DNA of 64,000 nucleotides, taken from contig NZ_JAEUAV010000011.1 in assembly GCF_019511605.1 (NCBI RefSeq), positions 124,001 through 188,000 on the forward strand, given 5' to 3'. Both the position numbers and the translations under genes were made by a program. Below are positions 34,969 to 44,142 of the stretch, piece after piece (within the stretch, counting starts at the first letter, position 1; every line of letters begins with the position of its first letter). Under the pieces are notes generated by a model that worked only from the letters and a program-made list of their open reading frames with translations, did no database searches and was not told the origin of the DNA. The stretch comes from Paraburkholderia phenoliruptrix (GTDB lineage: Bacteria > Pseudomonadota > Gammaproteobacteria > Burkholderiales > Burkholderiaceae).

Positions 34969-36735
34969 TCAGTGCGCGGCGGCAAGCGGCGAGGGCCCGG
35001 ATGCACTCGGGGCGCCATCCGCGCTCCACGTGCCCGATGCCGCGCTCGCGCGCCGCGCGGCGATCATCGCGTCGGCGATCTTCTCGGCGATCATGATGGT
35101 CGGTATGTTCGTATTGGCCGATGGCAGTCTCGGCATCAGCGAGGCATCCACTACGCGCAGTCCCTTCGCGCCATGCACGCGCCCTTCGGCATCCGTAACG
35201 GCGTCGCGGTCCCGCACATCGCCCATGCGGCACGTGCCGCTCGCATGCCACACGCCGAACACGTTTGCGCGGATGAACTCGGCGAGCGCGCGATCGTCGG
35301 CAACCAGTGCAGCCACATTCAGCCCACGCGTGAAGAAGCGCTCGAGCATGAAACGACGCAGCGGCGCAGGCGTGTCCAGCAGCGTGCCGAGCACTGCCGT
35401 CAAACGCGCGTTACGCTCGCTGACCTGGCTCAATGCCTTCACGCGCGGTGAAAACGCCGCGGGAAAGAAATCGCGCGAATCGCGCCCAAGCCCCGACGCC
35501 TGCACCACGCGCGCGAGCATCCGCACGCCGGTGGTGAGCCGTTGCAGATCGCGTTCGTCGTCGAGCAGATTCAGGTCGACGCGCGGCGCGGCGTCGCTAT
35601 CGGCGGACAGCAGTTGCACGCGGCCGCGCGAGTGCGGCCGGTTGCACCACAGGAAGAAAAGACCGAGCCGATTGCCCAGCGCGTGCCAGGCCGCGCGGGT
35701 CGCGCTCGACAGATACAGGTCCGACTCGTCGCAGCCCGCGACGCCCGAACTCATGCGCGCCGCCATCATGCTGGCGCGGCGCCGCGTGAGCGGCATGCGA
35801 AAGCGCGGTTCGAGAAAATGACAGAACGTGAGCGCCGGATGGTCCTGCAGGTTGCGTCCGACGCCCGGCCGTTCCACTGCACACGCAATGCCGAGCGCCT
35901 GAAGTTCGCATGCGTCGCCAATTCCCGCGCGCATCAGGAGCGCGGGCGACTGCAACGCGCCCGCACTCAGCACCACTTCGCCCGCTTCGAAACGCACGCG
36001 TTCGCCGCCTGCCGTGACCGCGACCACACCGCGCGCCGCGCCGCCTTCCATCACGATCCGCTCGACTCGCAGCTTCGAATACACGGTGAGATTCGGGCGT
36101 TTGCGCGTGGCTTCGTCGAGATAGGCGATAGCCGTGGACACACGCTTGTCGTCGATGTTGGAAAACGCGCCGGGGAAGAAGCCGTCGCCGAACTCGCCGT
36201 TCTGATCCTGCAACTGCGCGAGGCCGTTCGCCCGCAGGCCCTTTGCGAACGCATGGCAGAACGGCGGCCAGTCGTTGGGCATGATGCGGCGAATCGGCAC
36301 GGGGCCGTCGCTGCCGTGCAGTTCGCCGCCCGGAAAATCGACGTCGCGTTCGAGCTTGCGAAAGTACGGCAGCACGTCGCGCCATGCCCACCCATGCGCA
36401 CCGTTTGCGGCCCATTCGTCGTAGTCGCGCGGCAGGCCGCGATTAGCCGACTGCACGTTGATGCTCGAGCCACCGCCCATCACGCGGCCCTGCTCGTAGA
36501 CGCGCGGCGCGGCGTGCCTCGTGGCTTTCGCCTTGAGGTCCGGCCAGATATACGTCTCGCCGCAGAAGACCGGCATCGGATAGCTGTCCAGGATGGCCGC
36601 GGGCACCGCGCCCGGCGGCGTATCGGCGCCTGCTTCGATCAGCGCGACGCGCAGCGAGGCCACGGCCGACAACCGGTGCGCGAGCACGCATCCCGCCGAG
36701 CCGCCGCCCACGATCACGTAATCGAAGCGTTCCAT
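34969..36735 (-). CDS. hmfH: GMC oxidoreductase, HMF/furfural oxidase type
   Basis: This 588-residue flavoprotein has the GMC features: an N-terminal FAD motif (DYVIVGGGSAGCVLAHRLS), GGGSSINVQSANRGLPRDYDEW, and the catalytic His in WHASGTCRMG with the Asn in PSANTNIPTIMIAEKIADAM. HmfH in the furan pathway oxidises hydroxymethylfurfural to furandicarboxylic acid and furfural to furoate, using oxygen. The hmf context makes this more likely than choline dehydrogenase. Residues 340-430 hold the typical substrate lid. A C-terminal Ser/Ala-rich tail of 20 residues is extra. Confidence 0.85.
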   Translation of the reverse strand: MERFDYVIVGGGSAGCVLAHRLSAVASLRVALIEAGADTPPGAVPAAILDSYPMPVFCGETYIWPDLKAKATRHAAPRVYEQGRVMGGGSSINVQSANRGLPRDYDEWAANGAHGWAWRDVLPYFRKLERDVDFPGGELHGSDGPVPIRRIMPNDWPPFCHAFAKGLRANGLAQLQDQNGEFGDGFFPGAFSNIDDKRVSTAIAYLDEATRKRPNLTVYSKLRVERIVMEGGAARGVVAVTAGGERVRFEAGEVVLSAGALQSPALLMRAGIGDACELQALGIACAVERPGVGRNLQDHPALTFCHFLEPRFRMPLTRRRASMMAARMSSGVAGCDESDLYLSSATRAAWHALGNRLGLFFLWCNRPHSRGRVQLLSADSDAAPRVDLNLLDDERDLQRLTTGVRMLARVVQASGLGRDSRDFFPAAFSPRVKALSQVSERNARLTAVLGTLLDTPAPLRRFMLERFFTRGLNVAALVADDRALAEFIRANVFGVWHASGTCRMGDVRDRDAVTDAEGRVHGAKGLRVVDASLMPRLPSANTNIPTIMIAEKIADAMIAARRASAASGTWSADGAPSASGPSPLAAAH

Positions 36736-36768
36736 TCCCTGTCTCCTGGTGTCTTGTGGCAGTGCTTA

Positions 36769-37575
36769 TCAACTTCCGCGAAACACGGGCTTGCGCTTGC
36801 CGTGGAAAGCCTCGACGCCTTCGCGGAAATCGTCCGAGGTGCGCAGCCGGCTATAGCAATGCCCTTCGAGTTCGATTGCAATGGACAGCGGCGCGTCTTC
36901 GGAATCGTTCAGCAGCTTTTTCGCGGTGCGCTGCGCGAGCGGCGAAAACGCGCGCAGTTCGTCGACGAGTGCATTGGTGGCGTTTTCCAGTTCCGCGTCG
37001 GCGACGCACTCCACCGCGATACCCCACTCGTACGCCTGTTTGCCCGGAATGCGCCGCGAGCGCATTACGATGTCCTTGGTCCGCCCGATGCCGACCATCG
37101 CCTGAAGACGCGCGGAGCCGCCCGAGCCGGGAATCTGCCCGAGCTTCTGTTCCGGCAGCGCATAGAAAGTCGTGTCGGTGACGATGCGGAAATCGCACGC
37201 GAGCGACAGCTCGAATCCCACGCCGAAGCAGAAGCCACGATTGGCCGCGATCACCGGCTTCGAGCAACGGGCGGGCGCCGCGATGTTCCAGGCGAGCTTC
37301 GAAACGTGCTCCGGCGACGCTTCCAGAAAGCCCTTGATGTCGCCGCCGCTCGAAAAGTGCTCGCCCGTCGCGCGCACCACGATGACGCGCACGCGCTCGT
37401 CGTCGTCCAGCGCCTCGAAGACGGTGCGCAACTGGTCGCGCGCATGCATCGAAATGACGTTGAACGGCGGCCGGTGCAGGATGATGTCGGCACGCTCGCG
37501 TTCGGCGTCGATCTCGACCGAAAAGCCGTCGAGGTCTTGCAGCAGCGTCTGGGCGCGATGGTTCAGATCGCTCAT
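36769..37575 (-). CDS. hmfE: crotonase-family 2-oxoglutaroyl-CoA hydrolase
   Basis: This 268-residue crotonase has the oxyanion motif TGEHFSSGGDIKGF and the two catalytic Glu positions of hydratases: Glu122 in GVGFELSLACD and Glu142 in ALPEQKLGQIPGSGGSARL. In the hmf pathway HmfE hydrolyses 2-oxoglutaroyl-CoA to 2-oxoglutarate and CoA. It lies five bases after the ligase gene and before hmfH, in the order known from C. basilensis for hmfD-hmfE. The start ATG 37575 begins MSDLNHRAQT. Confidence 0.85.
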   Translation of the reverse strand: MSDLNHRAQTLLQDLDGFSVEIDAERERADIILHRPPFNVISMHARDQLRTVFEALDDDERVRVIVVRATGEHFSSGGDIKGFLEASPEHVSKLAWNIAAPARCSKPVIAANRGFCFGVGFELSLACDFRIVTDTTFYALPEQKLGQIPGSGGSARLQAMVGIGRTKDIVMRSRRIPGKQAYEWGIAVECVADAELENATNALVDELRAFSPLAQRTAKKLLNDSEDAPLSIAIELEGHCYSRLRTSDDFREGVEAFHGKRKPVFRGS

Positions 37576-37580
37576 ATCGG

Positions 37581-39143
37581 TTACTCCTTGGTGGTCTGTG
37601 TAGGTTGAGCGTGGCCGTCGGATGCGTATTCGCCGGCGGAGAGCTTGCGGCGCAGAATCTTGCCGACCGGCGACTTCGGAATGTCGTCGACGAACACGTA
37701 GTCGCGCGGGCGCTTGAAGTTGACGAGGTCGGACTGGCGGCACCATGCGTCGAGCGCCTCGGCATCCACGTGATCGCGGCGCTTGATGAACGCAACCACG
37801 CGCTGGCCCCAGCGTTCGTCCCTGACGCCCGCCACCGCGACTTCGTCGACGGCCGGATGCAGCGAAAGTACCGACTCGATGTCCACCGGCGAGATGTTTT
37901 CGCCGCCGCTGATAATCATGTCGTCGACGCGGCCGGTCACATACAGGTCGCCGTCGCGGTCGAAATAGCCCGTGTCGCCGGTGAAATACCAGCCCTCGCG
38001 CAGCGACTTGCCGTTCGCGTCCGGGCGGTTCCAGTAGCCTTCGAAGGCTTCGTCGCCGAGCAGATCCGCAATGATCTGGCCTTCCTCGCCAGCCGGTGCG
38101 ATCTCGTCGGGCGATTCGGCGTCGAGCCTGACGACACGCAGCCGCGTGTTCAGACCCGCGCGTCCTGCACTGCCCGGCTTGCGCGTTGCGTCCTGGTCGA
38201 TGCTGACCGTGTAGATCTCCGACGAGCCATAGTGGTTGACGAACAGTTCCGGCTGAAACGCTGCCGACAGGCGCTTGAGCAACCCATCGTTCATTGGTGC
38301 CCCCGCGAAGCCGAGCTTTCTGACCGACGACGTATCGGTGTCGGCAAACGCGCTGTCCGCGAGCAGATCGTGATAAAGCGTCGGCACGAGATAGAGGCAC
38401 GTGAGGCGGTACTTCGCAATGGATTCGAGCGCGAGTTTCGCGTTCCAGCGACGCACGCACACGAAAACACCATCAACGAGCGCCATTGACAACAGCGAGC
38501 GCACGCCCATCGTGTGATAAAGCGGCATGACACCGAGCGTGCGCTCGCCGCGCCGGTACAGGTTCTGCGCAACGTGCGCGAGCGCACCCGCGCGCTCGTG
38601 CCGGTGGCGGCGCGGCACGCCCTTCGGCTTGCCGGTCGTGCCGGACGTGTAGAGGATCAGCGAGATATCGTCGGCGCTCGCGTGAGTGGTGTCGGCGCCG
38701 CGCGCGCGTTCACGGTCGGCTAACAGCGCGTCGAAGCTCATCGTGCTACCCGCGGCGGCGTCCACACCAATGCGCGGCAACTGCTGCGCGGCGGCGCTGT
38801 TCACCACGGCATCGGCGCAAACAGGTTCGTACACGATCGCCTTCACGCCCGCATCCGTCACGCAGTACTCGACTTCGTCCGGCTTCGCGCGCCAGTTGAG
38901 CGGCACGATCACGACGCCGAGAAACTGCCCCGCCCAGTGCAGCGTCGCCATTTCCCAGCGGTTTTGCAGCACGACGAGCAGGCGGTCGCCGCGTTGCAGT
39001 CCAAGTTCGCGAAGAGCATCGGCGACATTCAGAATCATGCGATGCCACTGCGCATACGTCAGTTGCAGTTCGCCATCGACGAGCGCGAGCGCGTCGGGGC
39101 TGCGCTCGACGCTCTGCAGAAAGGTGCGGCCGAGATCAAGCAT
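37581..39143 (-). CDS. hmfD: 2-furoyl-CoA synthetase (acyl-CoA ligase)
   Basis: This 520-residue acyl-adenylate-forming enzyme has the A3 P-loop-like LYTSGTTGKPKGV, A5 YGSSE, A7 YFTGDTGYFDRDGDLYVTGR, and the catalytic Lys of A10 in SPVGKILRRKL. It activates an acid with ATP and CoA; in this operon 2-furoic acid is expected. The start overlaps the end of hmfC by eight bases with GGAGG upstream, implying translational coupling. The domain order and length are normal for aromatic acid-CoA ligases, so benzoate-like substrates remain possible. Confidence 0.87.
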   Translation of the reverse strand: MLDLGRTFLQSVERSPDALALVDGELQLTYAQWHRMILNVADALRELGLQRGDRLLVVLQNRWEMATLHWAGQFLGVVIVPLNWRAKPDEVEYCVTDAGVKAIVYEPVCADAVVNSAAAQQLPRIGVDAAAGSTMSFDALLADRERARGADTTHASADDISLILYTSGTTGKPKGVPRRHRHERAGALAHVAQNLYRRGERTLGVMPLYHTMGVRSLLSMALVDGVFVCVRRWNAKLALESIAKYRLTCLYLVPTLYHDLLADSAFADTDTSSVRKLGFAGAPMNDGLLKRLSAAFQPELFVNHYGSSEIYTVSIDQDATRKPGSAGRAGLNTRLRVVRLDAESPDEIAPAGEEGQIIADLLGDEAFEGYWNRPDANGKSLREGWYFTGDTGYFDRDGDLYVTGRVDDMIISGGENISPVDIESVLSLHPAVDEVAVAGVRDERWGQRVVAFIKRRDHVDAEALDAWCRQSDLVNFKRPRDYVFVDDIPKSPVGKILRRKLSAGEYASDGHAQPTQTTKE

Positions 39144-39678
39144 GTCCGCCCTCCTTCGCAGCGCGCGCGTCGGACCGGCGACGCGCTGCGACGTCGAGCA
39201 CGGCCGCGACGATCGGCGTATAGCCGGTGCAGCGGCAGATATGGCCCGACAGCATTTCGCGCACCTGCGCCTCGGTCGGATCGGGCACGCGTTGCAGATA
39301 GTCCGCGCACGACATGAGAATGCCTGCCGTGCAGAAGCCGCATTGCAATGCGTGATGGCGCTGGAACGCCTGCTGGAGATCGCCGAGTGTCTGCTCGGGC
39401 GCAAGACCTTCGACTGTGCCGATGCGCCGCCCTTCGGCCTGCACCGCGAGCATCAGGCACGAGCGCGCGGCCACACCGTCCACCTGCACCGTGCATGCAC
39501 CGCACACGCCATGCTCGCAGCCGACATGCGTGCCGGTCGCGCCCAGTTCGTGGCGGATGAAATCCGACAGCAGTTCGCGCGGCTCGCAATGGCCGCTGCG
39601 CTTCCGTCCATTGAGCGTCAGCGTGATGCGCCGCTGCTCCCCTTGCCGCATGATGTTCTCCGATATGTTGCTGCTCAT
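39136..39678 (-). CDS. hmfC: furoyl-CoA dehydrogenase [2Fe-2S] subunit
   Basis: This 180-residue iron-sulfur subunit carries two [2Fe-2S] clusters: plant-ferredoxin type ligands C54, C59, C62 and C74 (GCEHGVCGACTV) and the C-terminal helical cluster C113, C116, C148 and C150 (CGFCTAGI; CRCTGY). It matches small subunits of molybdenum hydroxylases. It passes electrons from the molybdenum site to FAD. It overlaps hmfB by four bases (ATGA) and hmfD by eight. Confidence 0.93.
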   Translation of the reverse strand: MSSNISENIMRQGEQRRITLTLNGRKRSGHCEPRELLSDFIRHELGATGTHVGCEHGVCGACTVQVDGVAARSCLMLAVQAEGRRIGTVEGLAPEQTLGDLQQAFQRHHALQCGFCTAGILMSCADYLQRVPDPTEAQVREMLSGHICRCTGYTPIVAAVLDVAARRRSDARAAKEGGHA

Positions 39679-40496
39679 GTAGCCTCCTCGATCACGCGCC
39701 ATCCGAGTTGCCGGACGAGATTGCGCCGATACTTCGCGCTGATGTGCGCGTCGTCCTGTGCGTTCAGTTGCCAACTGAGGTCGTTCAGTGCGCCGCGCAG
39801 GTCGTCGCCCGTCAGACGCGGCCAGCTTTGCACCACCGGCCGGTCCGCGACGCCGCCTACCGCGATACGGATCGACTCGTCGGTCACCACAGCCGCACAC
39901 GCGACAATCGCGAAATCGCCGTGCCGCGCTGAAAACTCGCTAAACGCATAACGCTCGCCGGGCTTCCTGAGCGGAAAGCGCACGGCCTCCACAAGTTCGT
40001 CCGGCTCGCGCGCGGTCATCAGCATTCCCTGAAAGAAGTCCTGCGCCGCAAGCGTGCGGCGTTTCTTTTTCGAGCGCAGCATGACGTCGCCGCCGAGCGC
40101 GGCCAGCACGAGCGGCAGTTCTGCGCTCGGGTCGGCATGCGCAATGGAGCCGCACACCGTGCCGCGATTGCGGATCTGAAAGTGCGAGATATGCGGGAAC
40201 GCCATCGCGAGCATCGGCACTTCGCTGCGCAGCGTGGAGCGCCATTCGACGCTGCCTTGCGTCGCCGCCGCGCTTACGACGAGTTGGTCCGCTTTCTCAT
40301 CCACGCGCACCGCGTCGAGTTCGGCCGTGCGCGAGATGTCGACCAGCACGCGCGGCTGCGCGAGCCGCATGTTGAGCACCGCCATCAGCGATTGACCGCC
40401 TGCCAGCACGCGCGCGTCGTCGCCGGTTTGCGCGAGCGCGTCGAGGGCGTCTTGCGCCGTCAGCGCGCGCAGATAATCGAACGGGGCGGGCTTCAT
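39675..40496 (-). CDS. hmfB: furoyl-CoA dehydrogenase FAD subunit (CoxM-like)
   Basis: This 273-residue medium subunit of a molybdenum hydroxylase has the FAD motifs ARVLAGGQSLMAVLNMRLAQP and NRGTVCGSIAHADPSAELP, followed by the C-terminal domain of CO-dehydrogenase medium chains. Its start ATG 40496 overlaps the end of hmfA by four bases and its stop overlaps hmfC by four. These overlaps imply equal synthesis of the three subunits. Confidence 0.92.
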   Translation of the reverse strand: MKPAPFDYLRALTAQDALDALAQTGDDARVLAGGQSLMAVLNMRLAQPRVLVDISRTAELDAVRVDEKADQLVVSAAATQGSVEWRSTLRSEVPMLAMAFPHISHFQIRNRGTVCGSIAHADPSAELPLVLAALGGDVMLRSKKKRRTLAAQDFFQGMLMTAREPDELVEAVRFPLRKPGERYAFSEFSARHGDFAIVACAAVVTDESIRIAVGGVADRPVVQSWPRLTGDDLRGALNDLSWQLNAQDDAHISAKYRRNLVRQLGWRVIEEAT

Positions 40497-43400
40497 GCTG
40501 ACCTCCTGAAGCGCTCGATAAGCCGAACGACCCACGACCTGGGCGCTTCGACAGACTGGCCGGCGGCCTGCCGTCCGAGCGATTCGAACAATTGCTTCAA
40601 CACGACCTTGGCCGCGCCTTCGAGCATGCGCCCGCCGACTGCCGCCACTTTCCCCGACACCTGCGCCTCGTAGTCGTAAGTGAGACGCGTGCCGCTTGCC
40701 TGCGGCGTGAGTTCGACGAGCCCGTTGCCACGCGCGCTGCCAAGCGGCGAAATACCCGCGCCCGCGAGCCGCAGCCGGTGCGGCGCGTCGATCTCCGACA
40801 GACCGATGCGCGCCTCGAAACGCGCCTTGATCATGCCAACGCCCACCGTTACGTCCGCGCGATACTGGTTCGGCGCGGTCTCGTCGAGCGCGTGACAGCC
40901 GGGGATGACTTTCGCGAGCGCCTTCGGGTCGAGCAGCACGCCGAACACGGCTTCAGGCGTCGCGGGCAGATCGACCGTGCCGCGCGCCGTAAGCGCCTTG
41001 CCGCCCGGCGTCGCGGGCGTGGCCGGCGGCGCTTCGCGCAGTTCGGGCCGCGACGGTTCGGGATCGTCGATGCCGATCAGCGCCATTACCCTGGACGGCG
41101 TGAGCGGCAGGCGAATATCGTCGACGCCAAGGGCATCGGCCACCGCATTCGCGATGCACGGCGGCGTGCTCATGTTGTTGCCTTCGCCGAGCCCCTTCGC
41201 GCCGAGCGGTGTGAATGGCGACGGCGTCTCCAGATGGACGATCACCGGATCGGGCACTTCGCAGGTCGTCGGCATCAGATAGTCGGCGAGCGTGCCGGAC
41301 TGGAAGCTGCCGTCCGCGCCGTAGCGGAACTCTTCCATCAGCGCCGCGCCGACGCCTTGGGCGAAGGCGCCGCGAATCTGGCCATCGGCAAGCGCTGGAT
41401 TGAGCAGCGTGCCGGCGTCATGCGTCGTCACGTAACGGTCTATGCGCACGCGCCCCGTTGCGCGGTCCACTTCCACGCCGCACATGTCGAACGCAAAGCC
41501 ATAGGCCGCCGATGTGTTGATGCGATCCTGCTCGTCCGGCGCGTCCATGTGCGGCGGCGACCAGAAGACGCTCTCGCGCAGGCCCGGCTCCTCGCCCTCC
41601 GGCAACAACGCGGGCGCCCAGTGCGGCGCATTGCTCGCCGCGCGCGCGAACGGCAATGCACGCTCTTCAACACCAGACGGAAACACGCGCGCGCCTTCGA
41701 AGCGCACGTCGCCGGGCGCACAGCCGAACTGCTTCGCGAGAATACGCGCGAGCTTGTCGCGCACGCGCGTGGCGGCCAGATGCACGGTGCCGGCCACCGC
41801 GCCCGCGAACCGGCTCGAATAATTGCCCGCGGCGACGGACCACGCGTCCTTGTGCGTATCGAATTCGACATTGACGACAATGTCCTTGGGATCGAGCCCG
41901 AGCACGTCCGCGACGACTTGCGCGCACACCGTCATATGGCCCTGGCCCGCCGGCGTCGACGCAATGGTGACGACCACGCCGCCGAGCAGATCGACGCTCA
42001 CGGTCGCGCTGGCAATCGCGCCGTTTTTCGGGCCGGCCTTCTTGCGGGCGTCGGGCGGCATGACGGTCGTGATGTATCCCATGTTCGATACCGAAGGCTC
42101 CACGATCGCCGCGAAGCCAATGCCATACAGACGCCCCGCCTTGCGGGCCGCGTCGCGCCGCGCGACGAGTTCGTCGTAGCCGCCTTCGCTGATCGAGCGG
42201 CGCAGCGCTTCCTGATAATTGCCGGAATCGAGCAGCGCACCCGCCGTTGCGCGGTACGGAAAGGCATCGGCGGGAACGAAGTTGCGGCGGTACACGTCGA
42301 GCACGTCGAGATTCAATTCGACGGCGATACGCTGAATGAGCCGCTCCAGTGCGAAGTAGACCTGCGGTCCGCCAAAGCCGCGCACGAGGCCGGTCGGCGT
42401 CTTGTTGGTCAGCACGACGCGGTTGCGCACGACGAGATTCTCGATCGCGTATGCGCCCGTGAGGCACCCGTGCATCCGGTAGAAGGTCGCGGGTTCAGGA
42501 GCGCGCACGTAGCCGCCGACATCTTCCAACTGGTCATAGGAAAGCGCCACGATGCGGCCATCGGCTTGAACGGCCGCTTCGATGGTCGAAAGTCGTGCGG
42601 TCGCGGAAGTGGCCGCGCTCAGATGTTCTAGCCGGTCTTCGACCCATTTCACCGGCGCGCCGGCCTTGCGCGAAGCGAGGCACATCAGCACGACATAGGG
42701 GAACACCGCCTGCTTCACGCCGAAGCTGCCGCCGGAATCGCGCGGGGCTTTGTGACGCAGACGGTTCGCGGGAACGTTGAGCGCCATCGCCATGACGGCA
42801 TGCAGCGAGAACGGTCCCATGAAATTCGAGGTGACGTCATAGCCTTCGTCGCCGGACAGATACTCGGCGATCACCACGCCGCATTCGATTGGCGCGCACG
42901 TATTGCGCGGATAGTGCGCGACGAGCTTCACGCGGTGCGGCGCGTTGTCGAATGCAGCTTCCGGTTCGCCATAGCGGAAATGCCGGTCGCTGATGACGTT
43001 GCTGCCGACGCGTTCGTGCAGCAACGGCGCATCGTCTTGCACGGACTGTTCGATGGAGGTGACCGGATCGAGCATCGCGTATTCGACCTTGATGAGCTCG
43101 AGCGCGTCTTCTGCCAATGCGCGGGATTCGGCCATCACCACCGCGACCGGCTCGCCCACGTAGCGCACGCGGTCCATCGCGAGCGCCCACTGCTCCATCG
43201 GCGACTTCACGCCGACGACGAACGGTCGCGACCACGGGCGCAGATCGTCGCGCGTGAGCACGGCGCGCACGCCGTGCAGCTTCGAAGCGGCCTCGGTGTC
43301 GATAGAAACGAGTTCCGCGTGCGCGTGCGGCGAGCGCAGAATCGCTGCGTGCAGCGTGCCTGGCTTCACGGCGATGTCGTCGCCATAGCGGCCGCGGCCC

Positions 43401-43522
43401 GTGAGAATCGCGGGGTCTTCGAGCCGCTGCATCGGCTGGCCCACGTGGCGCTGCGGCTGCGCGGCATCGCTGTCGGCCACGCGTGCGTTCAGATCGGCAA
43501 AACCAGTTTCGCGCTGGTTCAT
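40493..43522 (-). CDS. hmfA: furoyl-CoA dehydrogenase molybdopterin subunit fused to CoxG-like domain
   Basis: This is a 1009-residue large subunit. Residues 1 to about 830 are the xanthine-dehydrogenase-type molybdopterin subunit: GKGLGEGN near the C-end, VRGFGGPQVYFALERLIQRIA, and TPAGQGHMTVCAQVVADVLGL. It lacks the CO-dehydrogenase signature loop with selenium-linked Cys, so it is not a true CO dehydrogenase. Residues about 840-1009 (bases 40493-41005) form a CoxG-like SRPBCC domain: TARGTVDLPATPEAVFGVLLDP, VIPGCHALDE, and EAQVSGKVAAVGGRMLEG. CoxG is usually a separate gene. In the pathway HmfABC hydroxylates 2-furoyl-CoA at C5. Confidence 0.87.
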   Translation of the reverse strand: MNQRETGFADLNARVADSDAAQPQRHVGQPMQRLEDPAILTGRGRYGDDIAVKPGTLHAAILRSPHAHAELVSIDTEAASKLHGVRAVLTRDDLRPWSRPFVVGVKSPMEQWALAMDRVRYVGEPVAVVMAESRALAEDALELIKVEYAMLDPVTSIEQSVQDDAPLLHERVGSNVISDRHFRYGEPEAAFDNAPHRVKLVAHYPRNTCAPIECGVVIAEYLSGDEGYDVTSNFMGPFSLHAVMAMALNVPANRLRHKAPRDSGGSFGVKQAVFPYVVLMCLASRKAGAPVKWVEDRLEHLSAATSATARLSTIEAAVQADGRIVALSYDQLEDVGGYVRAPEPATFYRMHGCLTGAYAIENLVVRNRVVLTNKTPTGLVRGFGGPQVYFALERLIQRIAVELNLDVLDVYRRNFVPADAFPYRATAGALLDSGNYQEALRRSISEGGYDELVARRDAARKAGRLYGIGFAAIVEPSVSNMGYITTVMPPDARKKAGPKNGAIASATVSVDLLGGVVVTIASTPAGQGHMTVCAQVVADVLGLDPKDIVVNVEFDTHKDAWSVAAGNYSSRFAGAVAGTVHLAATRVRDKLARILAKQFGCAPGDVRFEGARVFPSGVEERALPFARAASNAPHWAPALLPEGEEPGLRESVFWSPPHMDAPDEQDRINTSAAYGFAFDMCGVEVDRATGRVRIDRYVTTHDAGTLLNPALADGQIRGAFAQGVGAALMEEFRYGADGSFQSGTLADYLMPTTCEVPDPVIVHLETPSPFTPLGAKGLGEGNNMSTPPCIANAVADALGVDDIRLPLTPSRVMALIGIDDPEPSRPELREAPPATPATPGGKALTARGTVDLPATPEAVFGVLLDPKALAKVIPGCHALDETAPNQYRADVTVGVGMIKARFEARIGLSEIDAPHRLRLAGAGISPLGSARGNGLVELTPQASGTRLTYDYEAQVSGKVAAVGGRMLEGAAKVVLKQLFESLGRQAAGQSVEAPRSWVVRLIERFRRSA

Positions 43523-44142
43523 GGCGTCACTCCTGCATCTTCACCGCGGCTGCCGAATTCGACGGCGAGACCGCTCCAGCGGCGCGCAATCTCGCCGTGC
43601 TCGATACCAAACAGATCCAGAATGCGTCCGACCGTATGATCGACAACCTCGTCGATGGTCCGCGGATGCGCATAGAAGGCCGGCACCGGCGGCATCACAA
43701 TGGCGCCCATTTCGGTTGCCAACGTCATGTTGCGCAGATGCGCGAGATTGAGCGGCGTCTCGCGCGCGACCAGCACGAGGCGGCGGCGCTCTTTGAGCAT
43801 GACGTCGGCGGCGCGGGTCAGCAGGTTGTCCGCGAAGCCGTTCGCGACACCCGCAAGCGTTTTCATCGAACACGGCGCGATCACCATGCCTTCAGAGAGG
43901 AACGAACCGCTCGCCACGGCAGCGCCGATATCGCGCACGTTGTGCACGACGTCCGCGAGCCTGTCGAGGTCGCCGCGCGCGAGGCCGAGCTCCTGCGCCG
44001 CCGTGACCGCGCCCGACGCCGACGCGATCAGATGCGTCTCGTGCGTGCCGAGGCGCCCCAGCGCAGCGAGTAGCCGCACGCCGATCACTGCCCCGCTCGC
44101 GCCGGATAGGCCCACGACAATGCGCTTCTTCCGCTCAGCCAT
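43519..44142 (-). CDS. hmfG: UbiX-family flavin prenyltransferase
   Basis: This 207-residue protein has the UbiX signature: KRIVVGLSGASGAVIGVRLL, the PCSMKTLAGVANGFADNLLTRAADVMLKERRRLVLV block for FMN and dimethylallyl phosphate binding, and ETPLNLAHLRNMTLATEMGAIVMPP. It makes prenyl-FMN, the cofactor of the UbiD-type decarboxylase next door. Its start is inside the end of hmfF and its stop overlaps the hmfA start by four bases. In C. basilensis this is the hmfG position. Confidence 0.92.
   Translation of the reverse strand: MAERKKRIVVGLSGASGAVIGVRLLAALGRLGTHETHLIASASGAVTAAQELGLARGDLDRLADVVHNVRDIGAAVASGSFLSEGMVIAPCSMKTLAGVANGFADNLLTRAADVMLKERRRLVLVARETPLNLAHLRNMTLATEMGAIVMPPVPAFYAHPRTIDEVVDHTVGRILDLFGIEHGEIARRWSGLAVEFGSRGEDAGVTP

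Noticed and set aside
34969..36735. Choline dehydrogenase assignment for the GMC enzyme
   Set aside because: No betaine genes are nearby, and the position inside the hmf operon fits HmfH.
35542..37608. 688-codon frame antisense to hmfH and hmfE
   Set aside because: Same reason: composition of a shadow frame and no ribosome site, while the minus-strand genes have clear motifs.
40592..42631. 679-codon frame antisense to hmfA
   Set aside because: It is very rich in Arg/His/Ala with no domain, and is explained by the codon bias of hmfA on the other strand.
40493..43522. Calling this a carbon monoxide dehydrogenase
   Set aside because: The CoxL-type signature loop with the catalytic Cys is absent, and the neighbours are furoate-pathway genes.
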